From Candidatus Dadabacteria bacterium (GTDB lineage Bacteria; Desulfobacterota_D; UBA1144; Nemesobacterales; UBA2774), in the NCBI GenBank assembly GCA_003229065.1, contig QIHJ01000052.1, positions 1 through 8,854 on the forward strand: a DNA stretch of 8,854 nt. The letters run 5' to 3'. The translations under genes were made by a program, and so were the position numbers. Shown piece after piece: positions 1-5,620 of the stretch. Numbering within the stretch: the first letter of the stretch is position 1; every line of letters starts with the position of its first letter. The notes under the pieces were generated by a model. The model ran no database searches. It worked only from the letters and a program-made list of their open reading frames with translations, and was not told the origin of the DNA.

Positions 1-458
1 CTTTCTTTAGCTCTCTTTTTAATTTCCTCGCCGATCTTCCAGTATTTCTTTTCCTCTTTAGTCACGCACCGGAGCGCAGGCACCGCTCTGGGCTCCCCGT
101 TTGCGTCAACCGCAACAAATATGAGGTGGTCGCTGCATGAATAGTCCTCTTTTGAGCTGAATTTATTTATCTTGTAGACATCCACTTTGACAACCATAGA
201 GGTGTTCGCCGTATATATAACTCTTCCCTTAAGCTCGATTATGTCACCTACTTTTATGGGTCTTTTAAAGTCTATAGCTTCGATCGACGCCGTAACTGCC
301 TCTTCGTTCGCAAAACGCATTGCGGCAAGAGCGCCCGTAGTGTCCATAAGCTCGAGCACGCGTCCGCCGAAAATCGTACCGTAGTGATTAGCATGGGTGG
401 GAAACACAAGCTCGGTATTTATTACTTCTACCGATCTTTTAGTGGACTTTTTATTCAA
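1..458 (-). CDS. Hotdog-fold acyl-CoA thioesterase (partial at left edge)
   Basis: The 152 visible codons encode a single-hotdog acyl-CoA hydrolase of the YciA/BACH (ACOT7-like) type, which cleaves acyl-CoA to free acid and CoA in the cytoplasm. The family signature lies at residues 22-42: HANHYGTIFGG followed by VLELMDTTG. The conserved Asn24 and Asp39 sit where the family has its active-site pair. Residues around 110-140 keep the usual FVAVD..G.P..VPAL stretch. The start is TTG at 456-458, because an in-frame stop lies two codons upstream and a GGAGG Shine-Dalgarno stands 7 nt before it. Family members are about 150-170 residues, so only a short C-terminal tail is missing. The methyltransferase gene lies 75 nt upstream on the same strand and may be cotranscribed. 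The natural acyl substrate cannot be read from the sequence. Confidence 0.88.
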   Translation of the reverse strand, partial: MNKKSTKRSVEVINTELVFPTHANHYGTIFGGRVLELMDTTGALAAMRFANEEAVTASIEAIDFKRPIKVGDIIELKGRVIYTANTSMVVKVDVYKINKFSSKEDYSCSDHLIFVAVDANGEPRAVPALRCVTKEEKKYWKIGEEIKKRAKE

Positions 459-465
459 TATTCAG

Positions 466-470
466 CCTCC
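466..470 (-). promoter_or_regulatory. Ribosome binding site fixing the TTG start of the thioesterase
   Basis: The minus strand reads GGAGG, then 7 nt, then TTG. An in-frame TGA lies between this site and the TTG, and no ATG or GTG is available at the expected place. The TTG is therefore the only sensible initiation codon. Confidence 0.7.
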
Positions 471-533
471 GTATTTTGCGATTTACAACTCTCTCTCATA
501 CATTCTTAATATTCTCACAATTTATCCTTATAG

Positions 534-1199
534 TCATCTACATGTGCCGAAAGCTATAAAATGCCTGTCGCTTATCTGCTCTGTTTGAAGCTCACCGAGA
601 CCGGCCTCGGCAAGGTGCTCCCTCACCTCATTGATCGTAAATGCGGCTAGTAGCGAGTTATAAAAGTCCCTCCTCAGTATCTCGGGCTCACCATCCACAT
701 ACGTACGGACGAGCTCCCGGGCTTCTTCAAGCGAGCCGGGTCTCATTAGGTCCATTATAAAAATATGTGCGCCCGGTTGAGAGAGCTCCTTTATTTTATC
801 CCAGAAATGAGAGGGGTTGTGCAAGTGATGGAGCAAGCTGTTACTCATTATAAGATCGTAATCTGTTGAAGAGCTGAAATCCTGAAGCATAGAATTTACA
901 AACCTGATCCGCATTTTGATCCCGGAGTATTCGCTTAGTAGACCTTCAGCGAATTGGAGCATTGTCTGAGAGCCCTCGACCGCGTCTATGTGGGCAAGGG
1001 GATACGCCTTAGAGAATCTGAGCAGGATATCTCCTGCACCGGAGCCTAAATCCAATACAGAGCGGAGATTAGTAATTTCGGGGCAGTATTCTTTCAATAG
1101 CTTTATAAAATTCGAGTGAGGTTCTTCAAAGTCGGCATTGCCGTAAGCCTCTACCTGCTCACGTTCAGTCATCAGTTCAGGCTCAGTCACCCTTTTCAT
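534..1199 (-). CDS. Class I SAM-dependent methyltransferase
   Basis: This 221-residue protein has the Rossmann-fold SAM-binding core of small-molecule methyltransferases (Methyltransf_11/25-like). Motif I is VLDLGSGAGD at about residues 48-57. The acidic residues after the second strand are in IDAVEGS (71-77). The post-motif region DYDLIMSNSLLHHL (113-126) ends in the LHHL pattern common in the family. A C-terminal FTINEVREHLAEAGL helix (187-201) is also typical. The ATG at 1199 is preferred over a TTG at 1214, because GAAAGG stands 7 nt before the ATG while the TTG has no well-spaced site. It precedes the thioesterase gene on the same strand and is divergent from a small orphan gene. The substrate is unknown, and proximity to a thioesterase is only weak evidence for an acyl or lipid role. 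Confidence 0.85.
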   Translation of the reverse strand: MKRVTEPELMTEREQVEAYGNADFEEPHSNFIKLLKEYCPEITNLRSVLDLGSGAGDILLRFSKAYPLAHIDAVEGSQTMLQFAEGLLSEYSGIKMRIRFVNSMLQDFSSSTDYDLIMSNSLLHHLHNPSHFWDKIKELSQPGAHIFIMDLMRPGSLEEARELVRTYVDGEPEILRRDFYNSLLAAFTINEVREHLAEAGLGELQTEQISDRHFIAFGTCR

Positions 1200-1290
1200 G
1201 TTTAAACCTTTCAAGTATTATCAATAGTCTCCCGGATAGAGAATATTTTAGTTCTTTCCCTTCAGCAAATCACTAAAGAAATAAAGAAAT

Positions 1291-1296
1291 GAGGAG
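1291..1296 (+). promoter_or_regulatory. Ribosome binding site selecting the ATG of the 74-residue orphan
   Basis: GAGGAG stands 8 nt before the ATG at 1305. A possible GTG start at 1296 overlaps this site and so cannot use it, which favours the ATG. Confidence 0.6.
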
Positions 1297-1304
1297 TGGC
1301 AGTT

Positions 1305-1529
1305 ATGACAGATATTCAAAACTCAACAAAAGCTATTGAGCTTCTTCAGCTTGGATTCAGCGTTTCAATAGACGCCACCTCTTGTGCAGATGAGATGGAT
1401 GCCATTATAGAGTCTGCCAGGATGTTCAACTCGACGATCATCCTGAGGAATATGCCCGATACCATGCTGGACGCAAAATCCCTTAATGTCCTGAAAAGCC
1501 ATTCTCATAAAATTATTATAGAGGTTTGA
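1305..1529 (+). CDS. Small orphan protein, 74 residues, unknown function
   Basis: I do not recognise this protein. It is preceded by a good GAGGAG site and shows alternating polarity consistent with a compact beta-alpha-beta-alpha-beta unit. The strands would be near residues 20-26 (FSVSIDA), 45-50 (TIILRN) and 69-74 (KIIIEV), with helices around 30-43 and 57-66. It has no signal peptide or membrane helix, so a cytoplasmic protein is expected. It is transcribed away from the methyltransferase, with about 100 nt between the starts. A minus-strand open frame over the same DNA (1365-1628) lacks a ribosome binding site and protein-like patterning, which supports the plus-strand reading. It could be a regulator or partner of a neighbour, but nothing in the sequence says which. 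Confidence 0.55.
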   Translation: MTDIQNSTKAIELLQLGFSVSIDATSCADEMDAIIESARMFNSTIILRNMPDTMLDAKSLNVLKSHSHKIIIEV

Positions 1530-1574
1530 TCTTGAGCGGCTTAAATACCTGTAACAACCTAAAGTATATACAGT

Positions 1575-1602
1575 TTGAATCGGGTCAAATGCAGTGTTTA
1601 AT
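1575..1602 (+). promoter_or_regulatory. Possible sigma70-type promoter for the IPTL-CTERM-like gene
   Basis: TTGAAT at 1575-1580 and TTTAAT at 1597-1602 are separated by 16 nt and lie about 65 nt before the ATG at 1668. The match is reasonable, but the DNA is AT-rich, so a chance match is possible. The rest of the gap from 1530 to 1667 holds no recognisable gene. Confidence 0.3.
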
Positions 1603-1656
1603 AAATGCAGGTAAAAACAGAAGAACAAATTAGTATTTATTGCATTAAAATTTGAT

Positions 1657-1731
1657 GAGGAGATAAAATGATTTTACCAAACAACAAAGTTTCATTAAAA
1701 TCTGTTTATCCTATTTATTGCAGCTATTTTA
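1657..1731 (+). other. Start region with out-of-frame signal peptide (apparent frameshift)
   Basis: GAGGAG at 1657-1662 and ATG at 1668 form a good initiation site. The frame from that ATG begins MILPNNKVSLK and then loses any signal-peptide character. The next frame, opening after a TAA at 1696-1698, carries a hydrophobic core and cleavage-like end (LFILFIAAILLLIPSIGFA) that runs straight into the secreted protein. Reading the AAAA at 1697-1700 as AAA joins the two halves into one 30-residue signal peptide and a 266-residue protein. A sequencing indel, a true mutation, phase variation or slippage are all possible. Confidence 0.65.
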
Positions 1732-2469
1732 TTGCTGATTCCAAGCATAGGCTTTGCTGTAACGAATACGGTTGATATGGTCCCTCCAGTGAGCGGGATT
1801 GCTCATATTACAACACCTGGTGTTGGAACACCGAATACGATTACGGGCAATCCGCTGTCTACGGATCAGAATCTGGCAAATCTTCTGGACAACAACCAAA
1901 ACACATTCTATCAGCCTACGGCCGGGTCTAATGCCCCACAGATAGGAAGTGACGTTCTTCTTCGTTTCGAATTCCCCCCGATACCAGATGATACTACGAT
2001 AGAGAGTGTAACGTTAAGAGTCGGTATTAGCGCAGAGAATACCGATGGAGCATTCCTGATGGGGTTCGGATTTGCTCCTTTCAACCGTCTGAATACGGCG
2101 ACATACCTCGATGTTGATCTGGGCCCGGGTATACAAGGAGCATTGTTGGTTTCACTGCTAACTCCTCCATTTGACTTACCGCCGCTTTTGGGAATACAGG
2201 TGCCGATCCCTTCGGTATTTGAAATGAATCTTGCGCCCCAAGAGCTTAGCCTTGAAAACGTTCGTAACCTGAGCGTCGCTCTTATAGGCGTAAATCAATC
2301 CCCGGAGCTCTTCGACAGGATATCACTTGTTAACGCGACTGTTGTTTACGTAGTCCCCGAGCTGCCTGTAAGAAACATTCCTGCTTTATCAACCTGGATG
2401 ATGGTACTATTGGGTGCAATGCTTCTCGTAGCAGGAGTAGTGTTTAGGCGAAGCTATTCGATAAAGTAG
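1732..2469 (+). CDS. Secreted IPTL-CTERM-like sorting-signal protein, 5' end frameshifted
   Basis: The open frame encodes an exported protein of unknown function with a C-terminal sorting segment. Residues 216-222 (counting from TTG at 1732) read IPALSTW, resembling the IPTLSEWG signature. It is followed by a single transmembrane helix (about 223-238) and an RR-containing tail, the order expected for IPTL-CTERM. The body (about 20-208) is rich in beta strands, Gly, Pro and Asn, and may be a beta sandwich; no catalytic motif is seen. The TTG at 1732 cannot be the true start, because most of the signal-peptide core lies upstream of it. The intended start is probably ATG 1668, one base out of frame. 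If the frameshift is real, this is a pseudogene or a switched-off gene. Such proteins are usually processed by a sorting enzyme encoded elsewhere; none is visible here. Confidence 0.7.
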   Translation: MLIPSIGFAVTNTVDMVPPVSGIAHITTPGVGTPNTITGNPLSTDQNLANLLDNNQNTFYQPTAGSNAPQIGSDVLLRFEFPPIPDDTTIESVTLRVGISAENTDGAFLMGFGFAPFNRLNTATYLDVDLGPGIQGALLVSLLTPPFDLPPLLGIQVPIPSVFEMNLAPQELSLENVRNLSVALIGVNQSPELFDRISLVNATVVYVVPELPVRNIPALSTWMMVLLGAMLLVAGVVFRRSYSIK

Positions 2470-2511
2470 TAGTCTCCGAATCAAGAGGCCGGGGGTCAAA
2501 TTCCCAACTAT

Positions 2512-2553
2512 AGCCCACTATTAAAAAATCAGATTATATGAATTGGGCTTTTT
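2512..2553 (+). terminator. Possible weak terminator after the IPTL-CTERM-like gene
   Basis: AGCCCA at 2512-2517 pairs with TGGGCT at 2544-2549, followed by a short T run. The loop of about 26 nt is long and the stem only 6 bp, so it is a marginal candidate. It overlaps the last codon of the convergent minus-strand gene. Confidence 0.25.
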
Positions 2554-3220
2554 AAGAGGGCAATATGTCACAGTAACAAAAACGCCCGTCCCTTATGACA
2601 ATTTCACCCAAGGTGTGAGCAATAGCGTTACTATAAATAGGGCCGTCATAAACAAACGTATGAAACTCCCCGTTCTCTCCGCACGGATCGACTCCGTCGG
2701 GCAGGTCTCTCAGAAAACGCTCGTCAAACTCCCTGCCTGCGAATTGAGCGTCTAACTGCTCAGTATCCACACACACGACTACGGCCCTAAAACCGCTTTT
2801 GATAAAATACCCGGCAAGTAATGTGCTATTTCTCTTCCATATCGGGAATATGCATTCCATCCCGATCTCAGACATAAGAGCCTCACGGTATTCTTTTATA
2901 TCCTCAAGGAATATATCCCCGAACACAATTTTCGAAACACACGAACTTGTATGATTTTTCAGCGTATCTCTTAGCTTGGACTCATACTCCTCGTTTGAAG
3001 CGTCTTTGGAAATTAACATCTCTTCAAGGGGCAGTCTCAAAGATTTTGATTGGGAGTGAAGCAGCTCTCTTCTGAGACCGTGCATACTGACTCTCCCGTA
3101 ATCTACAGTCACGGTAGTGATTAAAGCGTGTAGATCGTATTCTCCGGAATTTTGAATTTCATAAAGACTAAGCGCGCTGTCCTTACCGCCGCTCCATGAA
3201 AATATGACTTTTTCACTCAT
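2552..3220 (-). CDS. Dph6-related PP-loop ATP pyrophosphatase (diphthine--ammonia ligase-like)
   Basis: This 222-residue cytoplasmic protein belongs to the adenine-nucleotide alpha-hydrolase family that includes archaeal and eukaryotic Dph6. The P-loop SGGKDSAL lies at residues 10-17. Other conserved blocks are MHG (47-49), VFGDIFLEDIKEYRE (99-113) and GVDPCGENGEFHTFVYDGP (176-194). Members activate a carboxyl group by adenylation before amidation. Bacteria lack diphthamide, so the bacterial substrate is unknown. I chose ATG 3220 because residues from there begin just ahead of the P-loop as in the family; a longer frame from 3286 would overlap the upstream gene and adds an unconserved tail. 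No strong Shine-Dalgarno is seen. The gene starts 22 nt after the symporter stop, so translation coupling within one operon is likely. Confidence 0.85.
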   Translation of the reverse strand: MSEKVIFSWSGGKDSALSLYEIQNSGEYDLHALITTVTVDYGRVSMHGLRRELLHSQSKSLRLPLEEMLISKDASNEEYESKLRDTLKNHTSSCVSKIVFGDIFLEDIKEYREALMSEIGMECIFPIWKRNSTLLAGYFIKSGFRAVVVCVDTEQLDAQFAGREFDERFLRDLPDGVDPCGENGEFHTFVYDGPIYSNAIAHTLGEIVIRDGRFCYCDILPS

Positions 3221-3242
3221 ATTATTAAGATTATGGGAGACT

Positions 3243-4487
3243 CTATGAGCCACCTTTCCCGGAGGCCCCTTTCTCCCCGTTTTCAAAACGCTCTATGACG
3301 GCCGCTCCTATGCAGTCACCCCAAACGTTAACGGTGGTCCTGAAACGGTCGAGCAGCCAGTCTATGGCAAGTATGAGCCCCACGCCCTCGAGCGGAAGCC
3401 CTACGGCCTGCAGGACCAGAACCATCGTGACGAGCCCGGCCTCGGGTATTCCGGCGGCTCCAATGGCGGCCAGAGTGGCGGTAAAGAATATAATCACCAT
3501 CTGGGCTATGCTCAGGTCTATACCGTAGCTCTGTGCTATGAATATCACGGCCACAGCCTCGTATAGCGCTGTGCCGTCCATATTTATCGTAGCTCCGAGC
3601 GGAAGCACAAACCTGCCCACTTTCGGATTCACCTTAGCTTCGTCGATCACACCCTCCATCGTAAGCGGCAGTGTAGCCGATGAGGAAGCTGTCGAGAAAG
3701 CCGTAAGGAGAGCCTTGCTCAGGTTTTTCACATATTCAAACGGGTTTCTCCTGGAGAATAAAAACAGTATTATAGGAAGGACTATAAGACCGTGTATTGC
3801 GAGACCCACCACGACACTCAATACATACTTACCAAGCTCCATCGCAAGCTCGATTACGGCGCTCCCGCCGCCCGACATACCTATACGCTCCGCTATCAGG
3901 CTGAATATCCCAAGGGGAGTAAAGATCATAATCCAATGCACTATCTTCATAATAGCCTTGTCTAAAACTGTGAATATATCTTCGATTAACTTGCTCTCCC
4001 TGCCGAGTGCTGCAAACGCCGCACCGAACAGGATTGAGGCAACTATAAGGGGGAGTATCTCGAACTCTTCAGCAGAATTAAAAAGGTTCGGCGATACGAA
4101 CTTCAAGAGTAATACTTCAATGAGACTCATGTTCTCCTTCGCTTTAACAATATCGGGCATCTCACCGCTCAAGACGGCCGAGCCTACCCCCGGATGTATG
4201 ATGTTTACGACTAGGATTCCGATAAATACAGCTATGCAAGTAGTAAACAGATAGTAGATTAGGGTCTTAACTCCAAGCGAGCCCAGGTTGCCGACTTTAA
4301 TAATACTCAGCGTAATAGAAACGATGATCAGGGGCAGCACGATCATCTTGAGCGCATTTAAAAAGAGCGTGCCTAAAAACCCGAGCGCCACTCCTGTTTC
4401 GGGGAAAAACGATCCTACGAGCCCGCCTAGCAAGACTCCCGTAATTATGCCGATGATAAGATAATTTCCTCCGAACAGCTTCTTCAT
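3243..4487 (-). CDS. Dicarboxylate/amino acid:cation symporter (DAACS family, probably glutamate/aspartate)
   Basis: This 414-residue inner-membrane protein has the full length and motifs of the GltP/GltPh/EAAT family, which imports acidic amino acids or C4-dicarboxylates with Na+ or H+. The serine-rich hairpin HP1 motif STASSSATLP is at 265-274, NMDGT at 302-306 and the HP2 tip AAIGAAGIPEAG at 340-351. The TM8 motif is DWLLDRFRTTVNVWGD at 376-391. Asp380 and Arg383 align with GltPh Asp394 and Arg397, which bind the amino group and side-chain carboxylate. DctA transporters have Ser in place of that Asp, so I favour glutamate or aspartate over succinate. Start ATG 4487 follows AGGAG and AAGGAA. 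It is first of an apparent two-gene operon with the PP-loop ATPase, and is divergent from the DUF3108-like gene across 261 nt containing repeats. Confidence 0.93.
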   Translation of the reverse strand: MKKLFGGNYLIIGIITGVLLGGLVGSFFPETGVALGFLGTLFLNALKMIVLPLIIVSITLSIIKVGNLGSLGVKTLIYYLFTTCIAVFIGILVVNIIHPGVGSAVLSGEMPDIVKAKENMSLIEVLLLKFVSPNLFNSAEEFEILPLIVASILFGAAFAALGRESKLIEDIFTVLDKAIMKIVHWIMIFTPLGIFSLIAERIGMSGGGSAVIELAMELGKYVLSVVVGLAIHGLIVLPIILFLFSRRNPFEYVKNLSKALLTAFSTASSSATLPLTMEGVIDEAKVNPKVGRFVLPLGATINMDGTALYEAVAVIFIAQSYGIDLSIAQMVIIFFTATLAAIGAAGIPEAGLVTMVLVLQAVGLPLEGVGLILAIDWLLDRFRTTVNVWGDCIGAAVIERFENGEKGASGKGGS

Positions 4488-4534
4488 TTCCTTCTCCTGA
4501 TCAGTTTTGTCATTGTTGCATTAATGTACGTAGC

Positions 4535-4564
4535 GCTATAGCATGATAGTTTTATTGATCTCAA
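4535..4564 (-). promoter_or_regulatory. Putative promoter of the symporter operon
   Basis: On the minus strand, TTGAGA (4559-4564) and TATAGC (4535-4540) are 18 nt apart. The -10 has an upstream TG one base away, making an extended -10. Transcription would begin near 4528, giving a leader of about 40 nt before ATG 4487. The -35 lies inside the first of three 20-bp repeats. Confidence 0.45.
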
Positions 4565-4606
4565 TTTAGTATTGTCGATCGCAATGTAGTTTTATCGATC
4601 GAATGT
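4547..4606. repeat. Three 20-bp tandem repeats, likely operator array
   Basis: Units start at 4547, 4567 and 4587 with an exact 20-bp period. Each begins TAGT and contains a TNGATC core; units two and three carry CGATCG, unit one TGATCT. Spacing close to two helical turns puts the units on about the same face of the DNA. Relative to the predicted symporter start near 4528, units two and three are centred near -48 and -68, and unit one overlaps the -35. This fits a regulator binding site, either activating or repressing the symporter operon or the divergent gene. The regulator is not in the window. Confidence 0.6.
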
Positions 4607-4664
4607 TAAATTAGAGAACCCTTCTCATGAAATGGTGCGTAACTATGACTGACATATTAGCATT

Positions 4665-4728
4665 TATAATAGAATATTACCAAAATATAGGCAATCTATT
4701 CGCAAAATCCGTATTTAAAATTTATAAT
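4665..4728 (+). promoter_or_regulatory. Possible -10 elements for the DUF3108-like gene
   Basis: Perfect TATAAT hexamers occur at 4665-4670 and 4723-4728. The first has no convincing -35. The second has TTCGCA 18 nt upstream (4699-4704), but would start transcription almost at the ribosome binding site (4732-4739). The assignment is therefore uncertain. Confidence 0.25.
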
Positions 4729-4748
4729 TTCAGGAGGGGAATCTGAAC

Positions 4749-5552
4749 ATGAAACTAAAAACAGTAATTATCTCGCTTACGGCTGCGCTCCTCCTGTCAG
4801 TCTTAGCAGTTCACGCCGAGCCGTTTAAAGTCCCGCCTATGAGCGCAAAGGAAAGCGGCACCATGGTCGTCGATTACAAAGACGGGGGCACAAAGTGGAC
4901 TGCCGATTGGACTGCAGAGCAGTTCACACAAAACGGAGAGAACTTTTTAAAGATAACATTCAAAGGAAAAGGGCTATTGTATCCCTTTTCAGAAAACGCA
5001 ACCTGGGTATCGGAGTCTATATTTAAGGCTCAAGATACCTTCTACCCTATAAGCACCGTCAGCACAGTTAAAAACATGAGCGGAGAAATCATCAACACCG
5101 ATAAAAAGACCCTTGATCTGGAGCTCGGGACCGCGATTTTTGAAAGAATAGATCCGAAGGGAGACGACTCTCTTAAGGAAACTTACGACTTCACCCCCGG
5201 CACCCTCATAATGGAAGGAGTATTTATGGCCCTCCGCACCCTTCCCTTCCAGAGCGGAGACAACCTCAAAGCCGGACTGTTATCTAACGAGCCCGAGCTT
5301 TACAATGTAGAATTCAAACAAAAGGGAATTGAAACGGTTACAACCTCAGAGGGTGATATCGAATGCTACAAGGTTGAACTGGTCCCCAAGCTCGGGGTGC
5401 TCGGTGTGTTTAAGGTATTTTTTCCTAAGACTTATTTCTGGTTCACCGTGGATCCGCCCCATAGCTGGGTGAAGTACATGGGATATGAAAACGGCAGGGA
5501 ATCTCCCGAGGTCGTAATAAATGTTGTGAATTCTCAGAACACTCAAGAATGA
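4749..5552 (+). CDS. Exported DUF3108-like protein
   Basis: This 267-residue protein has a clear Sec signal peptide: KLK near the start, a hydrophobic core, and an AHA-type cleavage site after residue 23. The mature part is beta-rich, with the DUF3108-like plan of an N-terminal half describing a soluble beta barrel and a later FxxGIETV..SEGDIECYKVEL (about 193-214) block followed by FPKTYFWFTVDPPHSWVKY. The latter recalls the (T/S)W.W.D..P...V.Y end typical of these periplasmic proteins. No lipobox cysteine is present, so a soluble periplasmic or surface location is likely. The function of the family is unknown. Start ATG 4749 follows AGGAGGGG at 4732-4739 with 9 nt spacing. It is divergent from the symporter and convergent with the TIR gene, with no clear terminator in the 68 nt between. 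Confidence 0.7.
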   Translation: MKLKTVIISLTAALLLSVLAVHAEPFKVPPMSAKESGTMVVDYKDGGTKWTADWTAEQFTQNGENFLKITFKGKGLLYPFSENATWVSESIFKAQDTFYPISTVSTVKNMSGEIINTDKKTLDLELGTAIFERIDPKGDDSLKETYDFTPGTLIMEGVFMALRTLPFQSGDNLKAGLLSNEPELYNVEFKQKGIETVTTSEGDIECYKVELVPKLGVLGVFKVFFPKTYFWFTVDPPHSWVKYMGYENGRESPEVVINVVNSQNTQE

Positions 5553-5620
5553 CCGGGACTCTATCACATTTGATCTGAACCAAGATTATGTTACACGGGG
5601 AATAAATCCGCATTCCTGGA

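Noticed and set aside
1365..1628. Minus-strand open frame over the 74-residue orphan gene
   Set aside because: It has no start signal and no protein-like patterning; the plus-strand frame has both.
1634..1722. Direct repeat TATTTATTGCA at 1634-1644 and 1712-1722
   Set aside because: It is 11 bp of AT-rich sequence, with one copy inside signal-peptide coding sequence; chance is the simplest explanation.
3538..4254. Long plus-strand open frame opposite the symporter
   Set aside because: It lies antisense to a strongly conserved transporter, is Ser/Thr/Ile-rich without domain pattern, and has no convincing ribosome binding site.
4531..4538. Palindrome TAGCGCTA as a separate operator
   Set aside because: It is 8 bp, overlaps the predicted -10, and is not repeated; it is not enough on its own to call a site.
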